DNA of 64,000 nucleotides. Origin: Sorangium aterium. Lineage in GTDB: Bacteria; Myxococcota_A; Polyangia; Polyangiales; Polyangiaceae. The notes beneath the pieces were generated by a model. It had not been told where the DNA came from and ran no database searches. It saw only the letters and a list, made by a program, of their open reading frames with translations. The stretch's first letter is position 1. Every line of letters begins with the position of its first letter. The stretch lies in NCBI RefSeq assembly GCF_028368935.1, contig NZ_JAQNDK010000001.1, forward strand, positions 744,001 through 808,000. The letters run 5' to 3'. This document shows positions 45,181-55,183 of this stretch, piece by piece. Made by a program: the position numbers and the translations under genes.

Positions 45181-46434
45181 TCACGGCCCGCCCGCGAGGA
45201 CAGCAGGCTGGCGGACCGCCGTCGGCGCGCGCGCGTACTCGTTGAGCGCGATCGAGTCGTGCAGCCGGACCCCATGGCTGCTCAGCTTGGCCAGCGCGCG
45301 CGACACCCCGCGCGGCGCCACGCTGACCAGGCGGCCGATCTGCGCCAGCGCCCACAGCTCGAACTGGCTACCCGGGACCAGGCGCCTGGCGGCGTTCAGC
45401 GCGAACACCCGGCTGCGGCGCACGTAGTCGGCCAGCTTGCGCTCGCAGGCCTGGAACGCGCGCGCGTGGTCGCCGCCGGCCGCGGCCAGCTCACCGGCGA
45501 GGACATAGGCGCCCACCACCGCGAGGCTGGTGCTGCCGCCGACCGCCGGCCCCGGCGAATAGCCGGCGTCGCCGGTCAGGGTGACGCGCCCGCGTGACCA
45601 CGAGTCCATGCGCAGCTGCGTGATCGAGTCGAAGTAGAACGCCGGGGTCCGATCGAGCTCGGCCATCAGCCGCGGCACCTCCCAGCCGGCCCCGGCAAAC
45701 GCCTCGCGCAGCAATTGCTTCTGCCGCGCGACGTCTCGGTGGTGGACGTCGAGCTCGCGCGGGCTGCGGAACAGGAACACCGCGCGCGCGTCGTCGATCG
45801 TGTGCGAGCCATAGATCGCCGCCATCCGCCCGACCCCGCCGAGCACGACCGCGTGGTCGTGCAGCTGCAAGTAGTTGGGGATCGAGATCACCGCGAGGTA
45901 GGCGCCGATGAAACGCGCGAACTGCCGCTCCTCGCCGAACACCAGCCGCCGCACGTTCGAGTGCAGCCCGTCGGCGCCGATCACCAGATCGAAGCGCCGC
46001 GGCGCGCCGCGCTCGAACGTCACGTCGACACCGGCCTCGTCCTCGGCGAGCGAGGCGATCGAGTCGCCGAACACGTACTCGACATCGTCCCGGGTCGCGT
46101 CGTGGAAGATCTCGCTGAGATCGTCGCGCATGATCTCGACGTGGCGGTCGGACACCGCGTGCATCAGCCGGCCGACGTCGACGTCGACCTGCCTTTGCAC
46201 CCCCTCGCGCAGCAGCGTCATGCGCTCGGTGCCCGTCTTCTTGGCCTCGACCCGCGCCAGCACGCCCATCCGCTCGACGATGTCCATCGCCGGCCGAAAC
46301 AGATCCACCGCGTGGCCGCCCGTCTTGCGCAGCGTCGGCGCGCGCTCCACCACCGTCGGCCGAAACCCGTGCCGCTTGAGCCAGTAGGCCAGCACCGGAC
46401 CGGCGATGCTGGCCCCCGAAATGAGGATCTCCAT
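45181..46434 (-). CDS. FAD-dependent monooxygenase (PHBH/TetX-like)
   Basis: ATG 46432-46434 with AAGGAGG nine bases upstream gives 417 residues. Group A flavoprotein hydroxylase motifs: N-terminal ILISGASIAGPVLAYWLKR (GxGxxG relaxed to G-A-S-I-A-G), DG motif FDLVIGADGLHSNVRR, and GD motif RVTLTGDAGYSPGPAVGGS. Such enzymes hydroxylate aromatics, antibiotics (tetracyclines, rifamycins) or polyketides with NAD(P)H and O2. Divergent from a TetR gene sharing two operators, so expression is probably induced by a ligand. The whole pair lies between repeats R1 and R2, suggesting acquisition. Confidence 0.9.
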   Translation of the reverse strand: MEILISGASIAGPVLAYWLKRHGFRPTVVERAPTLRKTGGHAVDLFRPAMDIVERMGVLARVEAKKTGTERMTLLREGVQRQVDVDVGRLMHAVSDRHVEIMRDDLSEIFHDATRDDVEYVFGDSIASLAEDEAGVDVTFERGAPRRFDLVIGADGLHSNVRRLVFGEERQFARFIGAYLAVISIPNYLQLHDHAVVLGGVGRMAAIYGSHTIDDARAVFLFRSPRELDVHHRDVARQKQLLREAFAGAGWEVPRLMAELDRTPAFYFDSITQLRMDSWSRGRVTLTGDAGYSPGPAVGGSTSLAVVGAYVLAGELAAAGGDHARAFQACERKLADYVRRSRVFALNAARRLVPGSQFELWALAQIGRLVSVAPRGVSRALAKLSSHGVRLHDSIALNEYARAPTAVRQPAVLAGGP

Positions 46435-46447
46435 GGGCCCCTCCTTA

Positions 46448-46463
46448 CTTACCGATAGGTAAG
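46448..46463. promoter_or_regulatory. TetR-type operator 1
   Basis: CTTACCGATAGGTAAG is a near-perfect 16-base palindrome 14 bases before the monooxygenase ATG, overlapping its likely promoter or leader. Confidence 0.8.
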
Positions 46464-46487
46464 CACGCGACCCCACCTCGCACAAGG

Positions 46488-46503
46488 CTTACCGATCGGT
46501 AAG
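46488..46503. promoter_or_regulatory. TetR-type operator 2
   Basis: CTTACCGATCGGTAAG is a perfect 16-base palindrome, 40 bases centre-to-centre from operator 1 and 20 bases before the tetR GTG, so one dimer pair could control both divergent genes. Confidence 0.85.
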
Positions 46504-46522
46504 TAACCGCTACACTGCGCGG

Positions 46523-47068
46523 GTGACCCGAGCCCGGCCCTCCGACACCAAGGCGCGAATCCAGGCGGTGGCGCGCGAGCTGTTCGCGCGCCAGGGAGTC
46601 CAGCGGACCAGCCTGCGCGAGATCGCCGATCACCTCGGCATCACCAAGCCTGCGCTCTACTACCACTTCGACTCGCGCGAATCGCTGGTCGCCAGCATCG
46701 TCGAGCCGCTGCTCGCGGACGTGGACGCGTTCATCGCCGAGCGCGAGGGCGGCCCGCAGCCTGACCCCCGCGTCCTGCTCGCCGACTACTTCGATCTCCT
46801 GCACCGCCACCGCGACACCCTCACGATGGTGGTCCGCGACCTCGCAACGCTCGCCTACCTCGACCTCGGCATGCGCATGATCGAGTGGCGCCGCCGCCTG
46901 ATGCGCCTTCTCATCGGCCCCCGCCCCTCGCTCGCCGCCCGCGCCCGCGCCGTCGTCGCCATCGGCGGCCTCTCCGACTGCGTCATCGAGTTCACCGACG
47001 TACCGATGGAGAAGGTCAAGTCGCTCGCCGTCGAGGCCGCCTTGGCCGCCCTCGGACCAACGTCATGA
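46523..47068 (+). CDS. TetR-family repressor of the monooxygenase
   Basis: GTG 46523 gives 181 residues. The HTH (about 10-55) reads IQAVARELFARQGVQRTSLR followed by EIADHLGITKPALYYHFDSR, a textbook TetR recognition region. The C-terminal ligand domain is short. It is divergent from the monooxygenase, with twin palindromic operators between. Likely autoregulated and released by the substrate of the monooxygenase or a related compound. Confidence 0.93.
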   Translation: MTRARPSDTKARIQAVARELFARQGVQRTSLREIADHLGITKPALYYHFDSRESLVASIVEPLLADVDAFIAEREGGPQPDPRVLLADYFDLLHRHRDTLTMVVRDLATLAYLDLGMRMIEWRRRLMRLLIGPRPSLAARARAVVAIGGLSDCVIEFTDVPMEKVKSLAVEAALAALGPTS

Positions 47069-47104
47069 ATCGCGTACCCACGCATTACTGCCGTGCAGCT
47101 CGGC

Positions 47105-47400
47105 GCCCTTTGACTGGCGCTCACAAGACAACGTGAGCGCCGGCGGGGGGCTGTGCGCGGCGGCGCGCGGGTGGGCGCGGCGAGCACCGAACGAGGCGCC
47201 ATAAGCTCCCAGGAGGCTCCACGTCCCAGGCGCGCCTTGTGTGGCGCGCAACGAGACGTCTCAGAAGGCATGGCCCGAAGTGAGACATGCCGGGCGGTGT
47301 TCTCAGCGCAAGCTCCCCGGCCCAGTCTTGGCGGATGGCCGAGCGCCCACCCGCGCGCCGCCGCGCACAGCCCCCCGCCGGCGCGGCGGCTCGGCTCAGC
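47105..47400. mobile_element. Repeat R2: MITE-like element with perfect 42-bp inverted repeats
   Basis: Core 47137-47384 (248 bases). Inverted repeats 47137-47178 and 47343-47384 are identical complements. The interior matches R1 closely with scattered substitutions and short indels. The left edge lies about 36 bases after the tetR stop and the right edge 17 bases before the lon stop codon. Confidence 0.8.
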
Positions 47401-47417
47401 CCCTCTCTCCCTGTCCG

Positions 47418-49817
<2,400 letters not shown>

Positions 49818-49987
49818 GCGAACTCCTGTGGCAGCGGTCGGCTCGCGCCATCCGTGCCGGATCGGTGGAAGGTTCGGTTGACTGCGTGGACAGCGCGCCG
49901 CACCTCCGCCCGTGAGGGCGGCGCGGCGCGCGGATGGGCTCACGTAGACCGCCGCGAGCAACCGCTCGGGCGAGCTCCATGAATCGA

Positions 49988-50022
49988 TGAACGAAAAGTA
50001 AATTCGTTCACGCGCCCGTCAA
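49988..50022 (-). promoter_or_regulatory. Putative lon promoter with embedded palindrome
   Basis: On the minus strand TTGACG (50017-50022), a 16-base spacer and TACTTT (49995-50000). A perfect inverted repeat TGAACGAA-N7-TTCGTTCA (49988-50010) overlaps the -10 and spacer, a good place for a repressor. The predicted mRNA leader would be about 170 bases. Confidence 0.45.
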
Positions 50023-50052
50023 CCCGCCCCGCCAGCGAGCGCGACGGCTGGA

Positions 50053-51870
50053 TCAGAACGCCTGGACGCCGAGCACGACGCCGGGCCAGGCGCGCTCGGT
50101 GCTGCTGGCGTCGGAGCCGAGGGGGGCGCTGCCGTAGGGGCTGAGCTGGGCGTCCTTCGGGGTGCCGCTGAACGCGACGTTGACGCTGGGGCCTCCGAAG
50201 ATCGCGAGCTCCGGGAAGAGGCGGAAGCCGAGGAGCGCGCGCGCCTGCGCGATCGTGGCCGCGGGCTTGAGCGTCGAGGGCTCGTGGAGCGTGTACCCGA
50301 GCACGTCGAGGTCGATATAGGCGCGCTGGTGGATGGAGATGCGGCCGCCCAGGCCGAGCGCGGAGACCAGGAGAGGGCGGTTGCCGATCGTGCGAAGGCC
50401 GACGCCGTAGATGTTGTGGATGTGGTCGCTCCCGTTCTTGAGGCCGGCCACCACGATGCCGGACTCGAGCCCCCAGACGTCGACGTGCAGGCGGCCCTTG
50501 CGGATGAAGTTGAACAGCCCGAGCGAGAACGGCGATTCGTCGGCGTAGTTGACGAGGCCGATCTGCGCGCCCCCCACCTTGCCGGTCGCGACGTTCAGGA
50601 GCCCGATCTGCAGGCCTGTCGACTCGCCCGCTGCCACGTTGGCCACGCTGATCTGCGTGCCGGTCGACTTGCCCGCGGCCACGTTGGCGACGCCGACCTG
50701 CACGTCGGTCGCTGCGCCCGCGGCGACGTTGGCCACGCCGACCTGCACGTCGGTCGCGTCGCTCACGGCGACGTTGGCCATGCCGACCTGCAGGTCGATC
50801 GAGGCGCCCGCCGCGACGTTGGCCGCGCCGAGCTGCGCCCCGTCCACGGCGCCGATGGCGACGTTGAACACGCCGCCCTGCGCGCCCGTGACCGGACCTG
50901 CGGCGACGTTGAGCGAGCCGACCTGCGCGCCCTGGAGCGAGCCGGCGACGTTGAGCCCCATCGTGATCTGCGCGCCGCGCGCCGGACCGAGCACGAGGTT
51001 GGCGACGGACGAGAGCTGCGCGCCGCACAGGAACGACGACGCGATGTTGACGCCGAGGCCGAGCTCGAGGCCCGCGACGCCCGCCGTGTACCCGGCGATG
51101 AGGTTCAGCGAGTAGCGGCGGACGACGTTCGTGCCGTCGAAGGTCGAGGTGCCGACGAGCGGGAGGACGTCGGCGCCGAGGAGGACGGCCTTCGCGCCGG
51201 GGAGCGCGCACCGAGGAGGCTTCGGGGCCGCGGCGCGCGCGGCCTGCGCGCCGCGTCCGGCCTGCGCGGGGCGCGCGCCGCGGGGAGGCGCGGACTTCTC
51301 GCCTGCAGCGGGCGGCGCCGGGCGCGCCGCGGTCTCCGGCTGCGCGGCGGGCGGGGCCTCGGGCGGGCGCTTGCCGAACGCCGCCGCGAGCTCCGCCGCC
51401 TCGTCCCGGACGAGGTTGCCCGCGAGCAGGGCGATCGCCTCGGCGGCGCGATCGGGCTCCGCGGGGACGTCGATGGTGCGCTCGATGCGGCGGCCGTCCG
51501 CGGCGCTGTAGCTCAGCGTGACGCGGCCGTCGGGCTCGCCGCGAAGGACGAGCGTGGGGCGCCCGGCGGTCGCCGCGGGGGCCAGCGTCACGCCGGCGCC
51601 GAGCTCGCTCCCGATGGCGGCGCGCACCGCGTCGGGATCGAGCGTCCACGGCGCGCCGTCGACGACGAGATCGACGCCCGAGGCGCTCGGCTCCTCGGCG
51701 AGCGCAGGCGCGGGAGGCGCGGTGACCGCGGCGAGCGCGCCCGCCGCCGCGAGCGCATGCAGAAGGAGGACGCCCGCGCGGAGGCCTGCGCCGCGCGCGG
51801 ACGTCTTCCGGTCACCGCGCGGCGAGCCCCGCGGCGGCGCGGGGAGAGGTGCGAGGGCGGGTGTGTTCAT
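50053..51870 (-). CDS. Surface repeat protein (LA_2272 type) with PA-rich linker
   Basis: The 605-residue product has an N-terminal signal-like helix (about 28-57), a conserved N domain (65-150, VDLVVDGAPWTLDP), an Ala/Pro linker (165-215), then at least nine units of about 20 residues with the core G-A-Q-x-G-x-x-N-V-A-A-G (about 290-465), as in LA_2272 surface-repeat proteins, and a C-terminal beta part ending in an aromatic (VVLGVQAF), suggesting an outer-membrane barrel. It lies 50 bases downstream of the sigma/TPR pair and is likely its target or partner. Confidence 0.8.
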   Translation of the reverse strand: MNTPALAPLPAPPRGSPRGDRKTSARGAGLRAGVLLLHALAAAGALAAVTAPPAPALAEEPSASGVDLVVDGAPWTLDPDAVRAAIGSELGAGVTLAPAATAGRPTLVLRGEPDGRVTLSYSAADGRRIERTIDVPAEPDRAAEAIALLAGNLVRDEAAELAAAFGKRPPEAPPAAQPETAARPAPPAAGEKSAPPRGARPAQAGRGAQAARAAAPKPPRCALPGAKAVLLGADVLPLVGTSTFDGTNVVRRYSLNLIAGYTAGVAGLELGLGVNIASSFLCGAQLSSVANLVLGPARGAQITMGLNVAGSLQGAQVGSLNVAAGPVTGAQGGVFNVAIGAVDGAQLGAANVAAGASIDLQVGMANVAVSDATDVQVGVANVAAGAATDVQVGVANVAAGKSTGTQISVANVAAGESTGLQIGLLNVATGKVGGAQIGLVNYADESPFSLGLFNFIRKGRLHVDVWGLESGIVVAGLKNGSDHIHNIYGVGLRTIGNRPLLVSALGLGGRISIHQRAYIDLDVLGYTLHEPSTLKPAATIAQARALLGFRLFPELAIFGGPSVNVAFSGTPKDAQLSPYGSAPLGSDASSTERAWPGVVLGVQAF

Positions 51871-51919
51871 CGACCGTGCTGTGCCCGCTCGCGTCGCGTT
51901 CGTTCACGCGCCGCGACGT

Positions 51920-52798
51920 TCACTCGTCCGCGCCGCGCATCGCCTCGAGCAGCGAGCGCGACTCGGTCTGGCGGTAGCCGCCGAAGGCGCCCTGCGCGAA
52001 CGGCTCGAGCGCCCGCCGCGCCTCGTCCGCGCGGCCGAGGCGCACCAGGCAGAGGGCGCGGTTGTACTGGGCCTCCACCGCGAAGCGGCCGCGCGGGGCG
52101 GCGGCCAGGTACGCGTTCCACGCGGCGAGCGCGGCCGCCGGGCTGCGCTCGACGAAGTGCGCGCGGTGCGCCGCCTGATAGAGCGCGTCCGCGTCGGGGC
52201 CGGCCGGCGGGCGCTCGATGGCCTGCGGATCGCCCGCGGCCGGCCGCGGCGCGGCTGGCAGGCGCGCGACGCTCGGCGCGACGGCCGCAACCTGGCGCGA
52301 CGCCGACCGGACCGGCGCGACCGCCAGCACCGGCGCGCGCGGCGACGCGGGGGCGATCGGGGGCTCCGCGATCGGCGCAGGCAGCGGCGGCTGCTCCGGC
52401 GCGACCGCCTCCGCGTTCGCCTCGGCCTCCGGCGGCGCGGGCGCCTCGGCCTCCGGCGGCGCAGGCGCCTCGGCCGCGTGCCGCGGTCCGGACAGCGCGC
52501 GGTGCGGCGGCGGCGCGGGCGGCATGCTGGGCGCCTCGGAGACGCGCAGCCCGAGCCGCGACGCGACGTCGTCCCAGCCGCCTGGAAACCAGCGCGCGGC
52601 CGAGGCCCACGCGACCGAGCCGACGAGCACGGCGGCCAGCGGGACCACCACGCGGACCATCGCGAGGCGACGGGCGCGCTGGGCCTTCAGGCTCCTCATC
52701 ACGCGGGCGCGCGTCTCGTCGCGGCGGCCGCGCGACGCGTCTGCCTCCGTGCGCAGCGCGCGCGCGGCGTCGCGGAGCACGTCGTCCTTCTCCTTCAC
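51920..52798 (-). CDS. Membrane TPR protein, probable anti-sigma partner
   Basis: GTG 52796-52798 overlaps the sigma-factor stop by four bases. The 292-residue product has a cytoplasmic helical N-terminus (1-35), one membrane helix (about 39-58, RVVVPLAAVLVGSVAWASA), a Pro/Ala-rich stretch (85-190), and C-terminal TPR-like helices (ALYQAAHRAHFVERSPAAAL). Its position and topology match anti-sigma or FecR-like partners of ECF factors, but no zinc-binding HxxxCxxC motif is present. Confidence 0.65.
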   Translation of the reverse strand: MKEKDDVLRDAARALRTEADASRGRRDETRARVMRSLKAQRARRLAMVRVVVPLAAVLVGSVAWASAARWFPGGWDDVASRLGLRVSEAPSMPPAPPPHRALSGPRHAAEAPAPPEAEAPAPPEAEANAEAVAPEQPPLPAPIAEPPIAPASPRAPVLAVAPVRSASRQVAAVAPSVARLPAAPRPAAGDPQAIERPPAGPDADALYQAAHRAHFVERSPAAALAAWNAYLAAAPRGRFAVEAQYNRALCLVRLGRADEARRALEPFAQGAFGGYRQTESRSLLEAMRGADE

Positions 52799-53397
52799 GG
52801 CGCCCTCTCTTCCAGCAGCGTCCGGAGCTTCTGCTTGGCGTGGAACAGCCGCGTGCGCACGGTGGCCTCGGGCACGCCCATGATCTCGGATGCCTCCCGC
52901 GCGCTGCGCTCCTCGACCTCGCAGAGCACGAACGCCACGCGCTGCGCCGTCGGCAGCGCGTCGAGGGCGCGGTTCAGGGCCTGGGCGAGCGCGGCGCGGC
53001 CGGCCTCCCGCTCGGGGCTCGACGCCTGCTCCTCGTCCGGCTCCAGGGCGAGCCGCTCCATGGCCGCGCGGCGCCGCGCCGCCGAGCGGAGGTGGTGGCG
53101 GGCGTGGTTGACCGCGATCGCGATGAGGAACGTCTTGAGCGACGAGCCGCCGCGGAACCGCTGCGCGGCCTGCGGCAGGCTGAGGAAGACGTCGTGGGCC
53201 AGGTCCTCGGCGGACGCGTCGTCGCCGGTGAGGCGGCGGGCGAACCCGCGCACAGCGCCGTAGTGCTTGTCGTACGCCTCGCCGACCGCCGCGGCGTCCC
53301 CGCGCCGCAGCCGCTCGACGAGGTCCTCCTCCGCGTCCTGCGCGCGCTCGGCGCCGCGGGCGAAGAAGAACGGCATGAGGAGCGCCATGGTCTTCAT
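52795..53397 (-). CDS. ECF-type RNA polymerase sigma factor
   Basis: ATG 53395-53397 gives 200 residues (a second Met lies three codons on). Sigma region 2 (about 30-100) includes YDKHYGAVRGFARRLTGDD and AEDLAHDVFLSLPQ; region 4 (about 130-185) includes LDALPTAQRVAFVLCEVEER, then EASEIMGVPEATVRTRLFHA. The unusual hydrophobic start MALLMPFFFARG is notable. Region 3 is lacking, as in ECF factors. First gene of a coupled sigma - membrane TPR - surface repeat operon. Confidence 0.93.
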   Translation of the reverse strand: MKTMALLMPFFFARGAERAQDAEEDLVERLRRGDAAAVGEAYDKHYGAVRGFARRLTGDDASAEDLAHDVFLSLPQAAQRFRGGSSLKTFLIAIAVNHARHHLRSAARRRAAMERLALEPDEEQASSPEREAGRAALAQALNRALDALPTAQRVAFVLCEVEERSAREASEIMGVPEATVRTRLFHAKQKLRTLLEERAP

Positions 53398-53916
53398 CGG
53401 TCGCCACCTCTCCCCGGCGCGCGGGGGCTCGACGTCGCCGGACGGCTCTGCCCCCGGAAAACCCGCTGCTCGCTCCGTCCCATCTCGGTCCATCCCTGCG
53501 CCATCATCGTTACACCCGAACGCGCCCGGCGGCGTTGCCCGTTTGCCATCAACAAGCGTCGGAGAGCCCGGGGCGACATGAGGCACACCCCGTCGTGCCC
53601 GGCGTGGAGGAGAGCGTTCATGGTCGGCGCGTCGGTTTCGTGCCCGGAGGGGTCCGGAACGTTCAACGCCGGTCGGCAAAATCGACCGCCGGGGTCCGGA
53701 CGGCTGAAATCGACGGCCAGGGGGCGCGATCGACCGCCGGGGTCCATCCCGCCGCCCGGGAGCTCCGGACCGGCGGCCGTCGAGATCGTGCGCAGGGGCG
53801 CGACCCGTTGAACGGACCGCGTAGCAGCGGGCACGCAGCTCCGAGTGGGCAGAGGGCGCCGCGCCGACGAGCCGCGCCGCTGCCCTGGATCCATCGCTGA
53901 TCAGGAGTGATGACAC
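53398..53916. other. Intergenic region between the sigma operon and a Cys-rich lipoprotein gene
   Basis: About 520 bases between divergent genes. It contains direct repeats of ATCGACCGCCGGGGTCC at 53681-53697 and 53729-53745, with a degenerate third copy near 53709. No convincing gene. Promoters of both genes must lie here, but I cannot pick them out. Confidence 0.5.
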
Positions 53917-54405
53917 ATGAACATGCGCACGGCCTTCGAATGGGGTCTCGGTCTCTCTTTGTCCTTTATCTCGATGACGACGGTCGGTTGCTACATCGAG
54001 ACTGGCGACGACTGCGACTGGAGCGATGACTGTATCGACCAGCCCGGCGCCCCCGACGCTCCCGACTTCGAGCGCCCGGATCCGGACGAGGACACCGACG
54101 GTGAGGACGGTGCGAGCAGCAGCGGTGGTGAGAGCAGCGCGAGCGGCGGCGAGAGCAGCGCGAGCGGCGGCGGCGAGAGCTCACCAGGGACCCCGGGCGC
54201 CTGCCAGGCGTCGTGCGACTGCCCGAGCGGCGACGTGTGCGTCGAAGGGACCTGCAAGACGCCGTGCGCGGCCTCGTGCGAGTGTCCCGAGGGCGACTCG
54301 TGCGAGGGTGGCTATTGCGCGCCCCCGCCGGAGCCGGCCATCTCCTGCGAGGCGAACTGCGATTGCCCGAGCGGCAGCGAGTGCGTCGAGGGCGTCTGCA
54401 GCTGA
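53917..54405 (+). CDS. Cys-rich lipoprotein with CDCPSG repeats
   Basis: ATG 53917 with AGGAG upstream gives 162 residues. The signal peptide ends in TTVGC (lipobox-like, about 21-25), followed by an acidic segment, a Gly/Ser run (65-90), and three Cys modules of the form C-x3-C-x-C-P-x-G-x2-C-x2-G-x-C (CQASCDCPSGDVCVEGTC; CAASCECPEGDSCEGGYC; CEANCDCPSGSECVEGVC). Typical myxobacterial secreted Cys-rich protein; function unknown. Upstream divergent sigma operon suggests possible envelope-stress regulation. Confidence 0.75.
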   Translation: MNMRTAFEWGLGLSLSFISMTTVGCYIETGDDCDWSDDCIDQPGAPDAPDFERPDPDEDTDGEDGASSSGGESSASGGESSASGGGESSPGTPGACQASCDCPSGDVCVEGTCKTPCAASCECPEGDSCEGGYCAPPPEPAISCEANCDCPSGSECVEGVCS

Positions 54406-54461
54406 GCCGAACTGGTGAATCCTGCGAAGCGGGGCGATGAGCGCAGCGGGGGAGCCCAGGC

Positions 54462-55112
54462 TCACCGCGACGGGATGAGCCGCTCGAGCCGGGATATGTA
54501 CCCCGGCAGCTCCGCCGCCAGCGCTCCCGGCAGCGCCCGGTCCGCCTCGAACAACATCGCCAGGTTGCCGTAAAGCGCCGCGTCCGCGAGGCTCGGGGCC
54601 TCGCCAAACAGGAACGGCGCTCGCTTCAGCGTCCTGACGGTCGGCGCGAGCAGGGTCCGCGCGCGATCGAGCAGCGCCGGCGTGTCACGCTCCCACTGCT
54701 CGATACAGCCGGCGCCGAACTTGCGCTCCTTGATCAGCGTGTACAGAGCGCGCTGACCCGGCCGCTCCCAGGCGTCGCGGATGCGCGGCGACGCGATCCG
54801 AAACAGCACGTCCTCGAGCGGTCCGTCGCAGAAATCCGCGTACGCCCAGACCGGCCCCTCGAGGGCGTCCAGCGTCAAGCGCCTGGCGGCAGGGTCCTCG
54901 AGCAGGAGCTCGCAGATCCGCCGCGACTCGACCGTCACCTGGCCGTCGTCGCCGACCAGCACGGGCACGTAGATATAGCCGCCGGTCACGCGGGCCAGCT
55001 CGTCGCGATCGTCGTACGGCACCTCGACCAGCTCGTACGGGCGAGCCAGGAGGTCGAGAAGCATCTGAACTTTGCGGGCGAAGGGGCTATATCGGAGTCG
55101 GTAGAGCTTCAT
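54462..55112 (-). CDS. Glutathione S-transferase family protein
   Basis: ATG 55110-55112 gives 216 residues. Thioredoxin-like N domain (MKLYRLRYSPFARKVQMLLD, with cis-Pro VPVL and E-S-R-R-I loop around 60-70) and helical C domain (FLFGEAPSLADAALYGNLAM). The active Ser/Cys position near S9/P10 fits the GST fold; whether it uses glutathione is unknown. Divergent from a LysR regulator, so probably under its control. Confidence 0.88.
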   Translation of the reverse strand: MKLYRLRYSPFARKVQMLLDLLARPYELVEVPYDDRDELARVTGGYIYVPVLVGDDGQVTVESRRICELLLEDPAARRLTLDALEGPVWAYADFCDGPLEDVLFRIASPRIRDAWERPGQRALYTLIKERKFGAGCIEQWERDTPALLDRARTLLAPTVRTLKRAPFLFGEAPSLADAALYGNLAMLFEADRALPGALAAELPGYISRLERLIPSR

Positions 55113-55168
55113 GGCTCCCGGGATACCCCGGCGCAGCAGGACGAGCGAACGAATGTTTTCCATGAACC

Positions 55169-55183
55169 ATGAGAAATTCTCAT
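55169..55183. promoter_or_regulatory. Candidate LysR operator overlapping the lysR start codon
   Basis: ATGAGAA-A-TTCTCAT is a perfect inverted repeat with one central base; its last bases are the ATG of the LysR gene. CCATGA occurs twice just upstream. It lies in the short divergent region to the GST gene. Confidence 0.5.

Noticed and set aside
50284-53811. A very long plus-strand frame (~1175 codons).
   Set aside because: Antisense to the sigma, TPR and surface-repeat genes, which have clear domains, signals and coupled starts.
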